Counted from the stretch's first letter, positions 16,502 through 29,302 are shown. The stretch: 64,000 nucleotides of DNA from Cumulibacter manganitolerans (GCF_009602465.1 NZ_WBKP01000010.1:1-64000); one strand, 5' to 3'. Program-made: numbers and translations. The notes: generated by a model from the letters alone, not told the origin.

Positions 16502-17100
16502 AGGGTCACCTTGAGGTGCTCGGCGACGTCGGAGGCGAGCTCGTCGTACGACTTGTACGGCAGGGGGTGCACGTAGACCACGTCACCGGAGCCGTCGACG
16601 AAGAGCGTCGCGGGGAGGCCCTGCAGGCCCTGGGCGCCCACGACCTTGTTCTTCGGGTCGAGCACGCTGGGGAAGGTCATGCCGAACTCGACCGCGAACG
16701 CGGTCGCCGCGGACCGCGCGTCACCGGTGGCGATGCCGAGCACCTGAACGGTGCCGTGGCCCTGCTGCGCGAGCTTCTCGATGATCGGCATCTCGGCGCG
16801 GCACGGCGCGCACCAGGATGCCCACAGGTTGATGACCGTCGGGCCGGGCGGGGTGCCGTTGAGCGTGATCGGGTCGCCCTCGGAGCCGAGGCACTCGAGC
16901 GAGACCGCGGGCAGCGCGCCGTTCTTCGCCCCGCCGGCGCCCTTCGCGGCGGGCGCACCGAATGCCGGGCAGCCGACGGTGAACTCCGAGGGGGGCGCCT
17001 TGGCGGCAGGCGGGACCGACGCCGGTGCGCCGCCGCCCGCGCCCTCCGCCCCGCAGCCGGCGAGCACGGCGATGCTCGCCACCGCTGCCAGGACCCTCAT
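16498..17100 (-). CDS. TlpA/ResA-like thioredoxin-fold lipoprotein
   Basis: This exported lipoprotein (lipobox LAGC) has an Ala/Pro/Gly-rich linker and a thioredoxin fold with NLWASWCAPCRAEMPIIEKL as the active-site helix and the cis-Pro in GLPATLFVDG. It probably reduces or exchanges disulphides outside the membrane, for example during cytochrome c maturation; this is a family inference. The place matches Rv3673c. ATG 17100 is used; a GTG two codons upstream (17106) is possible. It is the first gene of the four-gene overlapping operon ending in marP. Confidence 0.9.
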   Translation of the reverse strand: MRVLAAVASIAVLAGCGAEGAGGGAPASVPPAAKAPPSEFTVGCPAFGAPAAKGAGGAKNGALPAVSLECLGSEGDPITLNGTPPGPTVINLWASWCAPCRAEMPIIEKLAQQGHGTVQVLGIATGDARSAATAFAVEFGMTFPSVLDPKNKVVGAQGLQGLPATLFVDGSGDVVYVHPLPYKSYDELASDVAEHLKVTL

Positions 17101-17191
17101 GCGCACGGCACCAGGTTACCCGCGCGGCGCCGGGCGCCCGGGGTGCCGGCCGCCCTCGGGGGACGACGTCCCCGGCCGGGCAACGCGTCCG

Positions 17192-17959
17192 CTAGCGGAA
17201 GTCGGCGTCCGTCTTGACCAGCTTCGCCGCCGCCGCGGCCTCGGTGGGACCCTCGCCGTACGACGGGCACAGCCGCGCGAGCGGGCAGACCCCGCAGGCG
17301 GGCTTGCGGGCGTGGCAGATCCGGCGGCCGTGGAAGATCACCCGGTGGCTGAACATCGTCCAGTCGCGCTTGGGGATCAGCTCGCCGATCGCGTGCTCGA
17401 TCTTGACCGGGTCCTCCAGCGACGTCAGACCCCAGCGCCGCACCAGCCGGGCGAAATGCGTGTCGACGGTCAGCCCGGGCACGCCGAACGCGTTGCCGAG
17501 CACCACGTTGGCGGTCTTGCGGCCCATGCCCGGCAGCTTCACGAGGTCGTCCAGCCGCGGGGGCACCTCGCCGCCGTGCCGCTCGAGCAGCGCCTGGCCG
17601 AGCCCGATCAGCGAGGACGTCTTGTTGCGGAAGAAGCCGGTCGGACGGATCATCTCCTCGAGCTCGGCGCGGTCGGCCCCGGCGTACGCCGCCGCGTCCG
17701 GGTAGCGCGCGAACAGCGCGGGGGTGACCTGGTTGACCCGCTTGTCGGTGCACTGCGCGGACAGGATCGTCGCCACGGACAGCTCGAGGGGCGTGCTGAA
17801 GTCGAGCTCGCAGTGTGCCTGGGGGTACAGCTCGGTCAGCTCGCGGTCGATGGCGCGCGCCCGTCGGGTGCGGGCCAGCGGCGTCTCGGCGGCCCACTGC
17901 GCGGCGCTGCGGCGCCGCCGAGGCGGATTCGGTGCGGTCTGCGGTGCGTGGTCGGTCAC
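17192..17959 (-). CDS. nth: Endonuclease III (DNA glycosylase/AP lyase)
   Basis: Nth removes oxidised pyrimidines and cuts at abasic sites in base excision repair. The 255-residue protein has the helix-hairpin-helix [17 protein letters not shown] with the catalytic Lys in [11 protein letters not shown] and the Asp in [10 protein letters not shown]-terminal [4Fe-4S] loop C-x6-C-x2-C-x5-C is seen in [18 protein letters not shown]. The N-terminal Arg-rich tail is typical for actinobacteria. The place matches Rv3674c, 91 bp upstream of the thioredoxin-like gene. Confidence 0.95.
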   Translation of the reverse strand: MTDHAPQTAPNPPRRRRSAAQWAAETPLARTRRARAIDRELTELYPQAHCELDFSTPLELSVATILSAQCTDKRVNQVTPALFARYPDAAAYAGADRAELEEMIRPTGFFRNKTSSLIGLGQALLERHGGEVPPRLDDLVKLPGMGRKTANVVLGNAFGVPGLTVDTHFARLVRRWGLTSLEDPVKIEHAIGELIPKRDWTMFSHRVIFHGRRICHARKPACGVCPLARLCPSYGEGPTEAAAAAKLVKTDADFR

Positions 17960-18147
17960 GCAGCCAGCCTAGGTCCGGCGTCCGACAGCCGTCGTGTGTG
18001 GCGCGAGTGTGGCGCGCGGCTCGTTTCCGCCCCGGGCCAAGTTGCTTTGTTCACGCGTGCACATGCGGCAAAATGGTCACTACAGTTGTTCAAGATCACT
18101 GTGAGGCCTGCCGCTGGGCCTGACGAGACGCACGAGAAGGAGGTCGA

Positions 18148-18375
18148 GTGGCCGCCCTACTGGTCGTCCTCTTCCCCTTCGGGTTGCTGTTGTTCCTGCT
18201 ATTCATGGAGAAGGTCGAGGCGCCGCTGCGCCGGGCGAACGACCCGGAAGAAGTCGAACGCTTCCTCGACCATGCCAAGCAAGAGGACGTCGACAACATC
18301 ATCTCCGGCGGACTCCGCAAGGCGATGGATCGGTGGCGCGGTCGCATCGCGCGCCGCAAGAACCAGGACGATTAA
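18148..18375 (+). CDS. Small membrane protein upstream of crp
   Basis: The 75-residue product has one N-terminal membrane helix (LLVVLFPFGLLLFLLF) and a charged helical tail ending in RWRGRIARRKNQDD. GTG 18148 follows a near-perfect ribosome site GAAGGAGG. It lies 45 bp before crp, at the place of Rv3675, and the two are probably co-transcribed. The function is unknown. The 188 bp between nth and this gene are AT-richer than the surroundings and should hold divergent promoters. Confidence 0.8.
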   Translation: MAALLVVLFPFGLLLFLLFMEKVEAPLRRANDPEEVERFLDHAKQEDVDNIISGGLRKAMDRWRGRIARRKNQDD

Positions 18376-18420
18376 CCCGAAACACCCGCGGGCGCGGCCC
18401 GCATCAACACAGGAGGACAC

Positions 18421-19095
18421 GTGGACGAGGTACTAGGCCGGGCAGGCTTGTTCCAGGGCGTTGACGAAGAGGCCCAGGAAGCGCTCGCACGATCATTCGA
18501 GTTCCTCGATCTCGCCCGCGGATCGGTCATCTTCAAGGAGGGCGAGCAGGGCGACAGCCTGTACATCGTGCTCGCCGGCAAGGTCAAGATCGGCCGCAAG
18601 TCGGTCGACGGCCGCGAGAACCTGCTCGCCGTCATGGGACCGTCCGACCAGTTCGGCGAGCTCTCGCTGTTCGACCCCGGTCCGCGGACGTCGACCGCCT
18701 CCGCGCTGACCGACGTCCGCGTGGCGCGGCTGCCGAAGGCCGCGCTGCGTCCGTGGCTGACCGACCGCCCCGACCTCGCCGAGCGGCTGCTGCGGGTCAT
18801 CGCCCGCCGGCTGCGGCGCACGAACAACATCGTCGCCGACCTCATCTTCACCGACGTCCCCGGCCGCGTGGCCAAGGCGCTGCTGAACCTCTCGAAGCAG
18901 TTCGGCCAGCAGGAGGGCGACAACCTCCGCGTCACGCACGACCTCACCCAGGAGGAGCTCGCCCAGCTGGTCGGCGCCTCCCGCGAGACCGTGAACAAGG
19001 CACTCGCCGACTTCGCGCAGCGGTCCTGGCTGCGCCTCGAGGGCAAGAGCGTGATCATCCTGGACAAGGAGCGGCTGGCGCGTCGCGCCCGCTGA
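18421..19095 (+). CDS. crp: Crp/Fnr-family cAMP-responsive regulator
   Basis: The 224-residue protein is a Crp orthologue (Rv3676 position). The N-terminal cyclic-nucleotide domain contains the phosphate-binding cassette [18 protein letters not shown]. The long dimer helix is at about 110-140. The C-terminal winged helix has [20 protein letters not shown] as recognition helix. In mycobacteria Crp controls carbon use and stress genes. GTG 18421 follows AGGAGGACAC. A very long hairpin closes the transcript 19 bp after the stop. Confidence 0.95.
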   Translation: MDEVLGRAGLFQGVDEEAQEALARSFEFLDLARGSVIFKEGEQGDSLYIVLAGKVKIGRKSVDGRENLLAVMGPSDQFGELSLFDPGPRTSTASALTDVRVARLPKAALRPWLTDRPDLAERLLRVIARRLRRTNNIVADLIFTDVPGRVAKALLNLSKQFGQQEGDNLRVTHDLTQEELAQLVGASRETVNKALADFAQRSWLRLEGKSVIILDKERLARRAR

Positions 19096-19114
19096 CCCTC
19101 CGGATAACGACGAC

Positions 19115-19169
19115 CTGCGGGGCAGCTGGTGACGCTATCGGCTCGATAGCGTCACCGGCTGCCCCGCAG
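19115..19169. terminator. 26-bp inverted repeat after crp
   Basis: Two arms of 26 bases (19115-19140 and 19144-19169) pair with only one G-T wobble around a 3-base centre. The outer part is CTGCGGGGCAGC / GCTGCCCCGCAG. The outer arms recur at 21544-21602 and 34144-34198, so this is a member of a repeat family and not just a chance terminator. Confidence 0.8.
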
Positions 19170-19201
19170 AATTCGTAGGCACCCCTAATCGAGGAGTCCC
19201 G

Positions 19202-21541
<2,340 letters not shown>

Positions 21542-21543
21542 CC

Positions 21544-21602
21544 TTCTGCGGGGCAGCGGAGCACGCTATCGGCGGATTACCGTGCTCCACTGCCCCGCAG
21601 AA
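21544..21602. terminator. Inverted repeat between uvrA-like gene and trpB
   Basis: Arms of 22 bases (TTCTGCGGGGCAG... and ...CTGCCCCGCAGAA) pair with one mismatch around a 15-base loop. The repeat lies between convergent genes and can end transcription from both sides. The right arm (CGTGCTCC-CTGCCCCGCAGAA) is nearly the same as in the copy at 34144-34198. Confidence 0.8.
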
Positions 21603-21614
21603 CGGCTTGCTTGC

Positions 21615-22823
<1,209 letters not shown>

Positions 22824-22888
22824 CCCCGGATGCTAGAGGCACCCTCGGGGCCGCCGGCGCCCGGGAGCCCTCCCGCGCGGCGCGCCGG

Positions 22889-23413
22889 CTATCCGGCGCG
22901 GGTGAAGGTGACCGTCGGCGGCTCGGCGAGCGTCTGCGCGACCACGCAGTACCGCTCGGTCAGCTCCATCAGCTTGTCGATCGTCTTGTCCTCGGCGTCC
23001 GAGTCGATGTCGAGCTCGAGCACGATGTCGGTGAGGCCCACCGGCGCCGCGCGGTCGACGCCGAGGGTGCCGCGCGCGTCCCACGTCCCGCGCACGCGTA
23101 CCTCGGCGCTGCGGAACGGCACCCCCATGGCGACCGCCACCGAGCGCAGCGTAACGCCCGCGCAGGCCGCGACGGCCTCCAGCAGGATGTCCCCCGAGCA
23201 GGCCTCCGAGCCGTCGCCGCCCGCGGCCGGGTGCAACCCGGCGCGGACGTCGCCCGCCCACGTCGAGACGGTCGCCGAGAGGCTGTCGGGGTCGATGACG
23301 GCGCGTGCCGTGCTGACCACGATCGCGGACGCCGGGTCCTCGCGGTAGGCGTCCTTCAGTGGCTTCTGCCGGCCACGCAGGGCGACGGGGTCGATCAGCT
23401 CGGTCGAGGACAT
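22889..23413 (-). CDS. OsmC-family protein
   Basis: The 174-residue OsmC/Ohr-fold protein has the redox-type Cys residues in EACSGDILLEA and VAACAGVTL, and an Arg-containing N-terminal part (YREDPASAIV). OsmC-like proteins reduce organic or fatty-acid peroxides with thiols; the exact subfamily and substrate are unclear. ATG 23413 (MSSTELIDP) is chosen over earlier in-frame starts because it follows ACAGGAGCATCC. It sits between trpB (66 bp) and the sfnG-like gene (124 bp), all on the minus strand. Confidence 0.82.
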   Translation of the reverse strand: MSSTELIDPVALRGRQKPLKDAYREDPASAIVVSTARAVIDPDSLSATVSTWAGDVRAGLHPAAGGDGSEACSGDILLEAVAACAGVTLRSVAVAMGVPFRSAEVRVRGTWDARGTLGVDRAAPVGLTDIVLELDIDSDAEDKTIDKLMELTERYCVVAQTLAEPPTVTFTRAG

Positions 23414-23537
23414 GGATGCTCCTGTCAATGTTCGGCTCGGAGCGGCGTACACCGCTGTGCTGGTCAACGTGCCAAAGTCGACGGCATCTGTCTAGGGGCG
23501 GCCGCCGGCCCGCGGCCGGGCCGCCGACCATCCTTGG

Positions 23538-24629
23538 CTACGGGGTCGCGACGAGCTGGCGATCCAGGTCGGCCTCGAGCTCGCGGACCAGCGGGATGAC
23601 CTCGCGGCCGAATCGCTCGACCTCCTCGCGGATGTGCAGGAAGCCCAGCAGCAGCAGGTCGACGCCGGCCTTCTTGTACTCGATGATGCGCCGCGCGACC
23701 TGCTCCGGCGTGCCGATGAGGCCGGTGCGGAACCCGTCGTTGTACTGCACGAGATCCTTGAACTCCGAGTCGGCCCACATGCCCTTCCTGTCGAACGTCG
23801 CCTGACCGGCCTGCTGCACGGCGGCGCCGAAGTCGTTGACCTTGTCGACGTCCGCCTTGGCGATGATCTCCTCGACGACCGCGGTCGCCTCCGCCTCGGT
23901 GTCGCGGACGACGGCGAAGCCGTTGAGCCCGTACCGCACGCGGTGGCCGTTGCGCTCGGCCTGGGCCCCGACGTCCAGCACCTGCTCGCGGACGCCGTCG
24001 ACGGTGTTGCCGTTCATGAAGTACCAGTCCGACAGGCGGGCCGCCATCGCGCGGGCGGACGTCGAGTTGCCGCCCTGGAAGACCTCGGGCGCCACCTTCG
24101 GCTGGGGCCGGAACGTGACGTCACGGGTGCGGTAGAAGTCGCCGCGGTAGGTGAAGCCGTCCTCGTCCCACAGCCCGCGGAGCACCTCGATGAACTCCTC
24201 GCTGCGCCGGTAGCGCTCCTCGTGATCGAGCCAGTCGAGCCCGAGGTCGGTGTACTCGCGCTTGAACCAGCCGGAGACGACGTTCAGGCAGAACCGGCCG
24301 TTCGTGGTCTCCTGCGCGGTGGCCGCGAGCTTGGCGAGCACGTGCGGCGGCCACTGCCCCGGGTGGACGGCGGCGATCACCTTCAGCCGCTCGGTGGCCG
24401 CGAGCAGCGCCAGCGAGAAGCTGACCGACTCGTGCTGCGCGTCCGCGCCGTACGACGCGAGGTAGCGCACCTGGGTGAGCGCGTAGTCGAACCCGACCTG
24501 CTCGGCGGTGCGGGCCAGGTCGATGTTGTACGCCGGGCTGTGGCTGGTGCGCTGCTCGATGTTCGACACGACGAGGCCGCCGGAGACGTTGGGGACCCAG
24601 TAGGCGAAGTGCAGGGGTGCGGAGGTCAT
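23538..24629 (-). CDS. sfnG: FMNH2-dependent dimethylsulfone monooxygenase-like (SfnG)
   Basis: The 363-residue product is a bacterial-luciferase-type flavin monooxygenase. The N-terminus FAYWVPNVSGGLVVSNIEQR and the length point to SfnG, which oxidises dimethylsulfone to methanesulfinate in sulfur scavenging. It needs reduced FMN, supplied by the flavin reductase encoded 38 bp upstream. The conserved NVVSGWFKREY and GSTSARAM-like segment (QGGNSTSARAMA) bind the flavin phosphate in this family. An alkanesulfonate substrate (SsuD-like) is possible. The pair is probably controlled by the Cys-Cys leader peptide further upstream. Confidence 0.87.
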   Translation of the reverse strand: MTSAPLHFAYWVPNVSGGLVVSNIEQRTSHSPAYNIDLARTAEQVGFDYALTQVRYLASYGADAQHESVSFSLALLAATERLKVIAAVHPGQWPPHVLAKLAATAQETTNGRFCLNVVSGWFKREYTDLGLDWLDHEERYRRSEEFIEVLRGLWDEDGFTYRGDFYRTRDVTFRPQPKVAPEVFQGGNSTSARAMAARLSDWYFMNGNTVDGVREQVLDVGAQAERNGHRVRYGLNGFAVVRDTEAEATAVVEEIIAKADVDKVNDFGAAVQQAGQATFDRKGMWADSEFKDLVQYNDGFRTGLIGTPEQVARRIIEYKKAGVDLLLLGFLHIREEVERFGREVIPLVRELEADLDRQLVATP

Positions 24630-24667
24630 GAGGATGACATCCCTTTCATGATGGGAAAGCGGCTGGG

Positions 24668-25192
24668 CTAGGAGGCGGACGGGAGCAGGCGGTCGCCGGG
24701 GGTGAACGCGCCGCGGTGGTGCAGCAGCGGGACCGCCGAGTTGACCGAGCCCTTCTCGACGGCGGCGAGCACGACGTACGAGTCCCCGGCCTCCACCAGC
24801 TCGCGGACGACGAGGACCAGGCGGGCGCAGGTGTCGGTGAGCGCCGGCAGGCCGTTGCTGTCCGGTCGCCAGCTGCCGTCGTCGGGGAACCGCGCGGAGG
24901 GGTCCCGCGAGAACCGGCCGGCAAGGTCGGTCTGCGCGGCGTCGAGCAGGTGCGCGGCGATCCGGTCGCCGCGGCGGATCGCGCCGATCGACGACGACGT
25001 CCGGCTGAGGTTGAAGCTCACCAGCGGTGGCTCCATGGAGACCGAGACGACGGAGGTCGCGGTGAAGCCCACGGGGCCGTCGTCGGTGGAGCCGGTGATG
25101 ATCCAGGTGGGGTAGGCGGCGCGGCGGAACACCGAGCGGGCCACGGCGCGTTCGAAGGGGCGGACGGAGGCGGGAGGGCAGGCGATGCACAT
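24668..25192 (-). CDS. Flavin reductase-domain protein (FMN reductase partner)
   Basis: The 174-residue protein has the flavin reductase-like split-barrel fold: FRRAAYPTWIITGSTDDGPVG, then FTATSVVSVSMEPPLVSFNL and a late conserved HH (LLHHRGAFTPGD). Such proteins reduce FMN with NAD(P)H and hand it to monooxygenases. Gene order, spacing and strand make it the partner of the SfnG-like enzyme. ATG 25192 is used. The 119 bp between its start and the leader-peptide stop hold a GC-rich self-complementary stretch. Confidence 0.85.
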   Translation of the reverse strand: MCIACPPASVRPFERAVARSVFRRAAYPTWIITGSTDDGPVGFTATSVVSVSMEPPLVSFNLSRTSSSIGAIRRGDRIAAHLLDAAQTDLAGRFSRDPSARFPDDGSWRPDSNGLPALTDTCARLVLVVRELVEAGDSYVVLAAVEKGSVNSAVPLLHHRGAFTPGDRLLPSAS

Positions 25193-25266
25193 GGGAATTC
25201 GGAACCAGACGTGAAGATGATGCGCGAGGATCGACCGCCGGGTAGGCGATCGAACCGAGAAGAAGG

Positions 25267-25284
25267 CGGCGCGCGGCGCGCGCG
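25267..25284 (-). promoter_or_regulatory. GC-rich self-complementary element after the leader peptide (possible attenuator)
   Basis: An alternating GC stretch can fold on itself and, on the minus strand, is followed by a pyrimidine tract (CTTCTTCT). It lies between the leader-peptide stop and the flavin reductase start, where an attenuator would be expected. The rest of 25193-25311 holds no other gene. Confidence 0.35.
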
Positions 25285-25311
25285 AGAGACGGAGGCGGTG
25301 CTAGGCGGGCG

Positions 25312-25413
25312 TCAGCAACAGTCGCCGACGCCGCGGCGCATGAGGTCCACGAAGATGCGCAGGTGCGGATGGTGCGACCGCGGCGGGGCGGTGTGGCGCA
25401 TGGAGTCCTCCAT
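25312..25413 (-). CDS. Cys-Cys leader peptide (sulfur-gene attenuator type)
   Basis: This short frame encodes 33 residues, or 29 from the second ATG at 25401. It ends in HPHLRIFVDLMRRGVGDCC and stop. The (H/F)xDLxR...C-C pattern is that of actinobacterial leader peptides placed before sulfur-metabolism genes; in mycobacteria polycysteine leader frames are known cysteine-responsive attenuators. Here it lies 119 bp before the flavin reductase/sfnG pair on the same strand, which fits a role in turning sulfur scavenging on when cysteine is scarce. Translation and control are inferred, not shown. Confidence 0.75.
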   Translation of the reverse strand: MEDSMRHTAPPRSHHPHLRIFVDLMRRGVGDCC

Positions 25414-25563
25414 CGATCCTGGCGTGAGCACCTGTCCCGAGATCGGGGTGGTTGCTGCGGCGTCGTCGAGCCAGATCTCTCAGCCGCTCTGGATGGTGCG
25501 CATATTCGAGCACGCCATCCGCCCCGCGGTCAACTGTCTCGCGATCGTCGTCACATCGCCGCG

Positions 25564-28500
25564 CTACTGGACCCCCTCGGTCGCCTTCCCGGACGTACTC
25601 GTGCGGGCGTAGTTCGAGCGCAGCGTCGCGAGCCGGTCGCGATAGGCCCGGACGTTGCCCAGCTTGATCTCCTCGTACCCGCGGATCATGTCCGGCAGGT
25701 CGGCGATCTGCGCGGCGACCGGGAGGTTCGCCGCGCTCAGCGTGCCGAGCAGCCCGTCGATCTCGCTGCGGTAGTCGTCGATGAGAGCGCGCTCGACGCG
25801 CCGTACTTCCGCCTTGCCGAAGGGATCCAGCCGCGTGCCGCGCAGGCGCTTCATCTTGACCAGAGCCTTGAACGCCGCCTCGCCGACCGGCTGCGGCAGC
25901 GCGATCTTGGAGTCCATGCCCAGCGCCCGCAGCATCGGCGGGTGCAGCTTGAACGCGAACGAGGCGTCCTCGCCGAAGGTGGCCTTGATGTCGGCGCGCA
26001 GCTTGGGGTCCAGCGACAGCCTGGCCACCTCGTACTCGTCCTTGTAGGCCATCAGCTTGTACAGCTGCTTGGCGACGTTCTCGGCGAGCGCCGTCGAGCC
26101 CGGCGCGACGGCCGCCTCGCGGGCCCGGACCTTCTCGACGAACTGCACGTAGCGCGCGGCGTACGCCCGGTTCTGGTACTCGACGAGCTCCCCGGCACGC
26201 AGCGTCACCAGCCGGCGCAGCTCGCCGTCCTCGCCGCCGAGCGCGCGGGCGACGGCGACGCCGGCGTTGGACGGCGCGCTCGCGTTCTTCTTCTCGCGCA
26301 GGTGATCCAGCCCCAACGCGTCGACGGCGTCGTTGACCGCCGCCCGGTCGCTGACCAGCTGACGTCCGCGGCGGAAGGCCTGGATGTTCTGCTCGACCCG
26401 GACGCCGTTGAGCGTGATCGCCTCCTCGATGGCGGACGCCGGGATCGGCAGCGCGCCGGCCTGGAACGCGACGCCGACCAGGAACACGTTGGCGTACTGG
26501 TCGTCACCGAACAGGCCCAGCGTGGCCAGCCGGGCGTCGACGAGGGTGTTGCGGTCGGCGCGGGTGGCGTCGTCGATCCGTCCCACCGTGGCGTCGTCCG
26601 GCGGGAACAGCACGGAGGTGTGCGCGACCATCGCCCCGGTCGGCGTGTGCGCCTTGTTGATCACCGCGATCGTCTTGTCGGCCGCGGTGACGGCGAGGTT
26701 AGCGTCGGAGGCGCCGACCAGCAGGTCGCACACGAGGTACAGGTCGCATTCGCCGGTCGAGATCTTGTTGGCCGCCTCGATCGGCCGGGCCGCGATCTTG
26801 ATGTCGGAGACGACCGCACCGCCCTTCTGCGCGAGCCCGAGCTGGTCGAGGGTACGCACGTGCCGGCCGGCGATGATGCCGGCCTGCGCGACGATGGCCG
26901 ACACGGTGACGATCCCGGTGCCGCCGATGCCCGTGAACCGGATCGCGAACTCGTCCTCCGGCACGTGCACCTCCGGGTCCGGCAGGATCGCGGCGTCGAT
27001 CGGCGGCGCGACCCTCCTCGGCGCCTGCGCGGCGCCCGTGCCGGGGGTGACCGTCAGGAAGCTCGGGCAGTCGCCCTCGACGCACGAGTAGTCCTTGTTG
27101 CAGGAGGGCTGGTGGATCGCCGTCTTGCGGCCGAACTCGGTCTCGACCGGCTGGACCGACAAGCAGTTGGACTTGTCCCCGCAGTCGCCGCAGCCCTCGC
27201 ACACCCGCTGGTTGATGAAGATCCGTGTCTCGGGCTCGGCGACCAGCCCACGCTTGCGCTTGCGGCGCAGCTCGGTGGCGCACTCCTGGTCGTGGATCAG
27301 CACGGTCACGCCGCGGATCGCCGCGAGCTCCTCCTGCGTCTGCAGCAGCTTGTCGCGGTGCCGCACCTCGACGCCCTTGGGCAGCGTGACGCCGTCGTAG
27401 CGGTGCGGCTCCTCGGTGGTCACGACGACCCGTTTGACGCCTTCCGCGAGCAGCTCGGCGGCGATGCTCGGCACCGACATGCCGCCGACGGCGTCCTGCC
27501 CGCCGGTCATCGCGACCGCGGAGTTGTAGAGCAGCTTGTAGGTCACGTTGACGCCGGCCGCGACCGCGAACCGGACGGCGAGCGAGCCGGAATGGTGGAA
27601 GGTGCCGTCGCCGATGTTCTGGAACAGGTGCTTGTCGCCGACGAACGGCTCGATGCCGACCCACGGTGCGCCCTCCCCGCCCATCTGGCAGGTGCCGAGG
27701 ACGTCGCCGACCCGGTCCTCGTCGAGGAACATCGCCATGGCGTGGCAGCCGATGCCCGCGCCGACGATCGAGCCGGCCGGGACGACGGTGGAGCGATTGT
27801 GCGGGCAGCCCGAGCAGAAGTACGGCGTCCGCGGGAGCAGCGGCAGCTGGCGGCGCCGTGCCGGCGCGGGCACCGGCGGAGCGAGCCGCGCGGTCAGCCA
27901 CGCGTTGACCGACGGGATGTCGAGCCGCTTGGACAGCCGGCGCGCGAGCACCTCCGTGATCACGTCGGCGCCGAGGTCGTAGTGGGCGCGCAGCAGCGGC
28001 TCGCGGTTCTCGTCGTGCTTGCCGACGACGAGCGGGGCGTCGGCGACGTTGAACAGCAGATCCTTGATCTGCTGCTCGATCAGCGGCCGCTTCTCCTCGA
28101 CGACGACGAGCTCGTCGAGACCACGGACGAAGTCGTCGATCTCCTCGGGCAGCAGCGGGGCCACCATCGCGAGCTTGAGCACGGAGATGCCGTGGCGCTG
28201 CATCGACTCCTCGTCGATGCCGAGGTTCGCGAGCGCCTCCATCACGTCGAGGTAGGCGATGCCCGAGGTCACGATGCCGACCTTGGCCGCCGCCGCGCCG
28301 GTCCGCCGGTTGAGGCCGTTCGCCGCGGCGTACCGCCGGGCGAGCTCGAGCCGCTTGCCGACCAGCGACTCCTCGAGGGCGGCCAGGTGCGGCGGCAGCA
28401 GGTGCATGGTCGGCTCGTGACGGTAGGGCACCCCGTCGAACGTGTTGTCCGGGACGACGACCTTGACCCGGTCGGGGCTCACCTGCGCCGAGCCGGCACC

Positions 28501-29163
28501 GTCGGCGACGTTGGTGGCGATCTTCATGCCGGTCCACAGCCCGCTGAACCGCGACATGGCGATGCCGTGGATCCCCAGGTCGAGGATGTCCTGCGGGTCG
28601 GACGGCGAGAGGACGGTCATGCCGAGCTCGGCCATCGCGGTCTCGGAGGAGGACGGGACGGTGGAGCTCTTGGCGATCGAGTCGTCGCCGACGAGCGCGA
28701 GGACACCGCCCAGCGGATGGGTACCGCCGAGCACGGCGTGCCGGATGGCGTCGGTCGCGCGGTCCAGGCCGGGTGCCTTCCCGTACCAGATGCCGGCCAC
28801 GCCGTCCTTGGTAGCGCTGGTCTGCAGCGGCGCCATCTGGGTGCCCTGGACGGCGTTGGCGGCGAGCTCCTCGTTGAGGCCCGGCTGGTGGACGATGTCG
28901 TGCTCGCCGAGCAGCTTCTTCTGCCGGATCAGCTCCAGGTCGTACCCGGCCAGGGGCGAGCCTTCGTAGCCGGAGACGAACGCCGCGGTGTTCAGGCCGG
29001 CCCGGCGGTCGGCGCGGCGGATGTCCATCGGCAGGCGCACGAGGGCCTGCACCCCGGAGAGGTAGACGGTCCCGTCCTCGACCTCGTAACGATCGCTGAG
29101 CCGGCGCGGCCGGGCATCGACGTCGCGATTCTGCTCGACGCTGTGGTGGATCGGTTCGGGCAC
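25564..29163 (-). CDS. Indolepyruvate ferredoxin oxidoreductase-family protein, fused form
   Basis: The 1199-residue protein joins the alpha-like thiamin-diphosphate parts (SGYEGSPLAGYDLEL near residue 63; YFCSGCPHNRST and GIGCHAMAM near 450-480; NIGDGTFHHSG) with the gamma-like domain (GIGGTGIVTVSAIVAQAG near 740). A Cys-rich segment at about 635-690 (CEGCGDCGDKSNC ... CVEGDCPSF) can hold Fe-S clusters. Such fused enzymes in aerobes decarboxylate arylpyruvates or branched 2-oxo acids to acyl-CoA. GTG 29163 is preceded by GGAGGTCC. The lone trpB gene also lies in this part of the window, but a joint role is only a guess. Confidence 0.9.
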   Translation of the reverse strand: MPEPIHHSVEQNRDVDARPRRLSDRYEVEDGTVYLSGVQALVRLPMDIRRADRRAGLNTAAFVSGYEGSPLAGYDLELIRQKKLLGEHDIVHQPGLNEELAANAVQGTQMAPLQTSATKDGVAGIWYGKAPGLDRATDAIRHAVLGGTHPLGGVLALVGDDSIAKSSTVPSSSETAMAELGMTVLSPSDPQDILDLGIHGIAMSRFSGLWTGMKIATNVADGAGSAQVSPDRVKVVVPDNTFDGVPYRHEPTMHLLPPHLAALEESLVGKRLELARRYAAANGLNRRTGAAAAKVGIVTSGIAYLDVMEALANLGIDEESMQRHGISVLKLAMVAPLLPEEIDDFVRGLDELVVVEEKRPLIEQQIKDLLFNVADAPLVVGKHDENREPLLRAHYDLGADVITEVLARRLSKRLDIPSVNAWLTARLAPPVPAPARRRQLPLLPRTPYFCSGCPHNRSTVVPAGSIVGAGIGCHAMAMFLDEDRVGDVLGTCQMGGEGAPWVGIEPFVGDKHLFQNIGDGTFHHSGSLAVRFAVAAGVNVTYKLLYNSAVAMTGGQDAVGGMSVPSIAAELLAEGVKRVVVTTEEPHRYDGVTLPKGVEVRHRDKLLQTQEELAAIRGVTVLIHDQECATELRRKRKRGLVAEPETRIFINQRVCEGCGDCGDKSNCLSVQPVETEFGRKTAIHQPSCNKDYSCVEGDCPSFLTVTPGTGAAQAPRRVAPPIDAAILPDPEVHVPEDEFAIRFTGIGGTGIVTVSAIVAQAGIIAGRHVRTLDQLGLAQKGGAVVSDIKIAARPIEAANKISTGECDLYLVCDLLVGASDANLAVTAADKTIAVINKAHTPTGAMVAHTSVLFPPDDATVGRIDDATRADRNTLVDARLATLGLFGDDQYANVFLVGVAFQAGALPIPASAIEEAITLNGVRVEQNIQAFRRGRQLVSDRAAVNDAVDALGLDHLREKKNASAPSNAGVAVARALGGEDGELRRLVTLRAGELVEYQNRAYAARYVQFVEKVRAREAAVAPGSTALAENVAKQLYKLMAYKDEYEVARLSLDPKLRADIKATFGEDASFAFKLHPPMLRALGMDSKIALPQPVGEAAFKALVKMKRLRGTRLDPFGKAEVRRVERALIDDYRSEIDGLLGTLSAANLPVAAQIADLPDMIRGYEEIKLGNVRAYRDRLATLRSNYARTSTSGKATEGVQ

Positions 29164-29302
29164 GGCAGGACCTCCGGGGATGCGTCCACGGTTCGCGTGG
29201 AGGAAGCGGTCTCGTCACGCACCACCGGCTGGATCGCAGCGCGAGCGGCAAGGTGACGGCCCTCTCGATGAGGGCGAGTGCTGACATTCATGCACACATC
29301 AC

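Noticed and set aside
18080-18105. Possible Crp site (TGTGA half-site) upstream of the small gene before crp
   Set aside because: Only one half-site is convincing; the partner at the right spacing is absent, so autoregulation cannot be claimed.
25363-29256. A 1297-codon open frame on the plus strand opposite the indolepyruvate oxidoreductase
   Set aside because: Its translation is rich in Arg, Asp, His, Val and Gly without any fold signature. It is a shadow of the minus-strand gene, whose domains and Cys clusters are clear.
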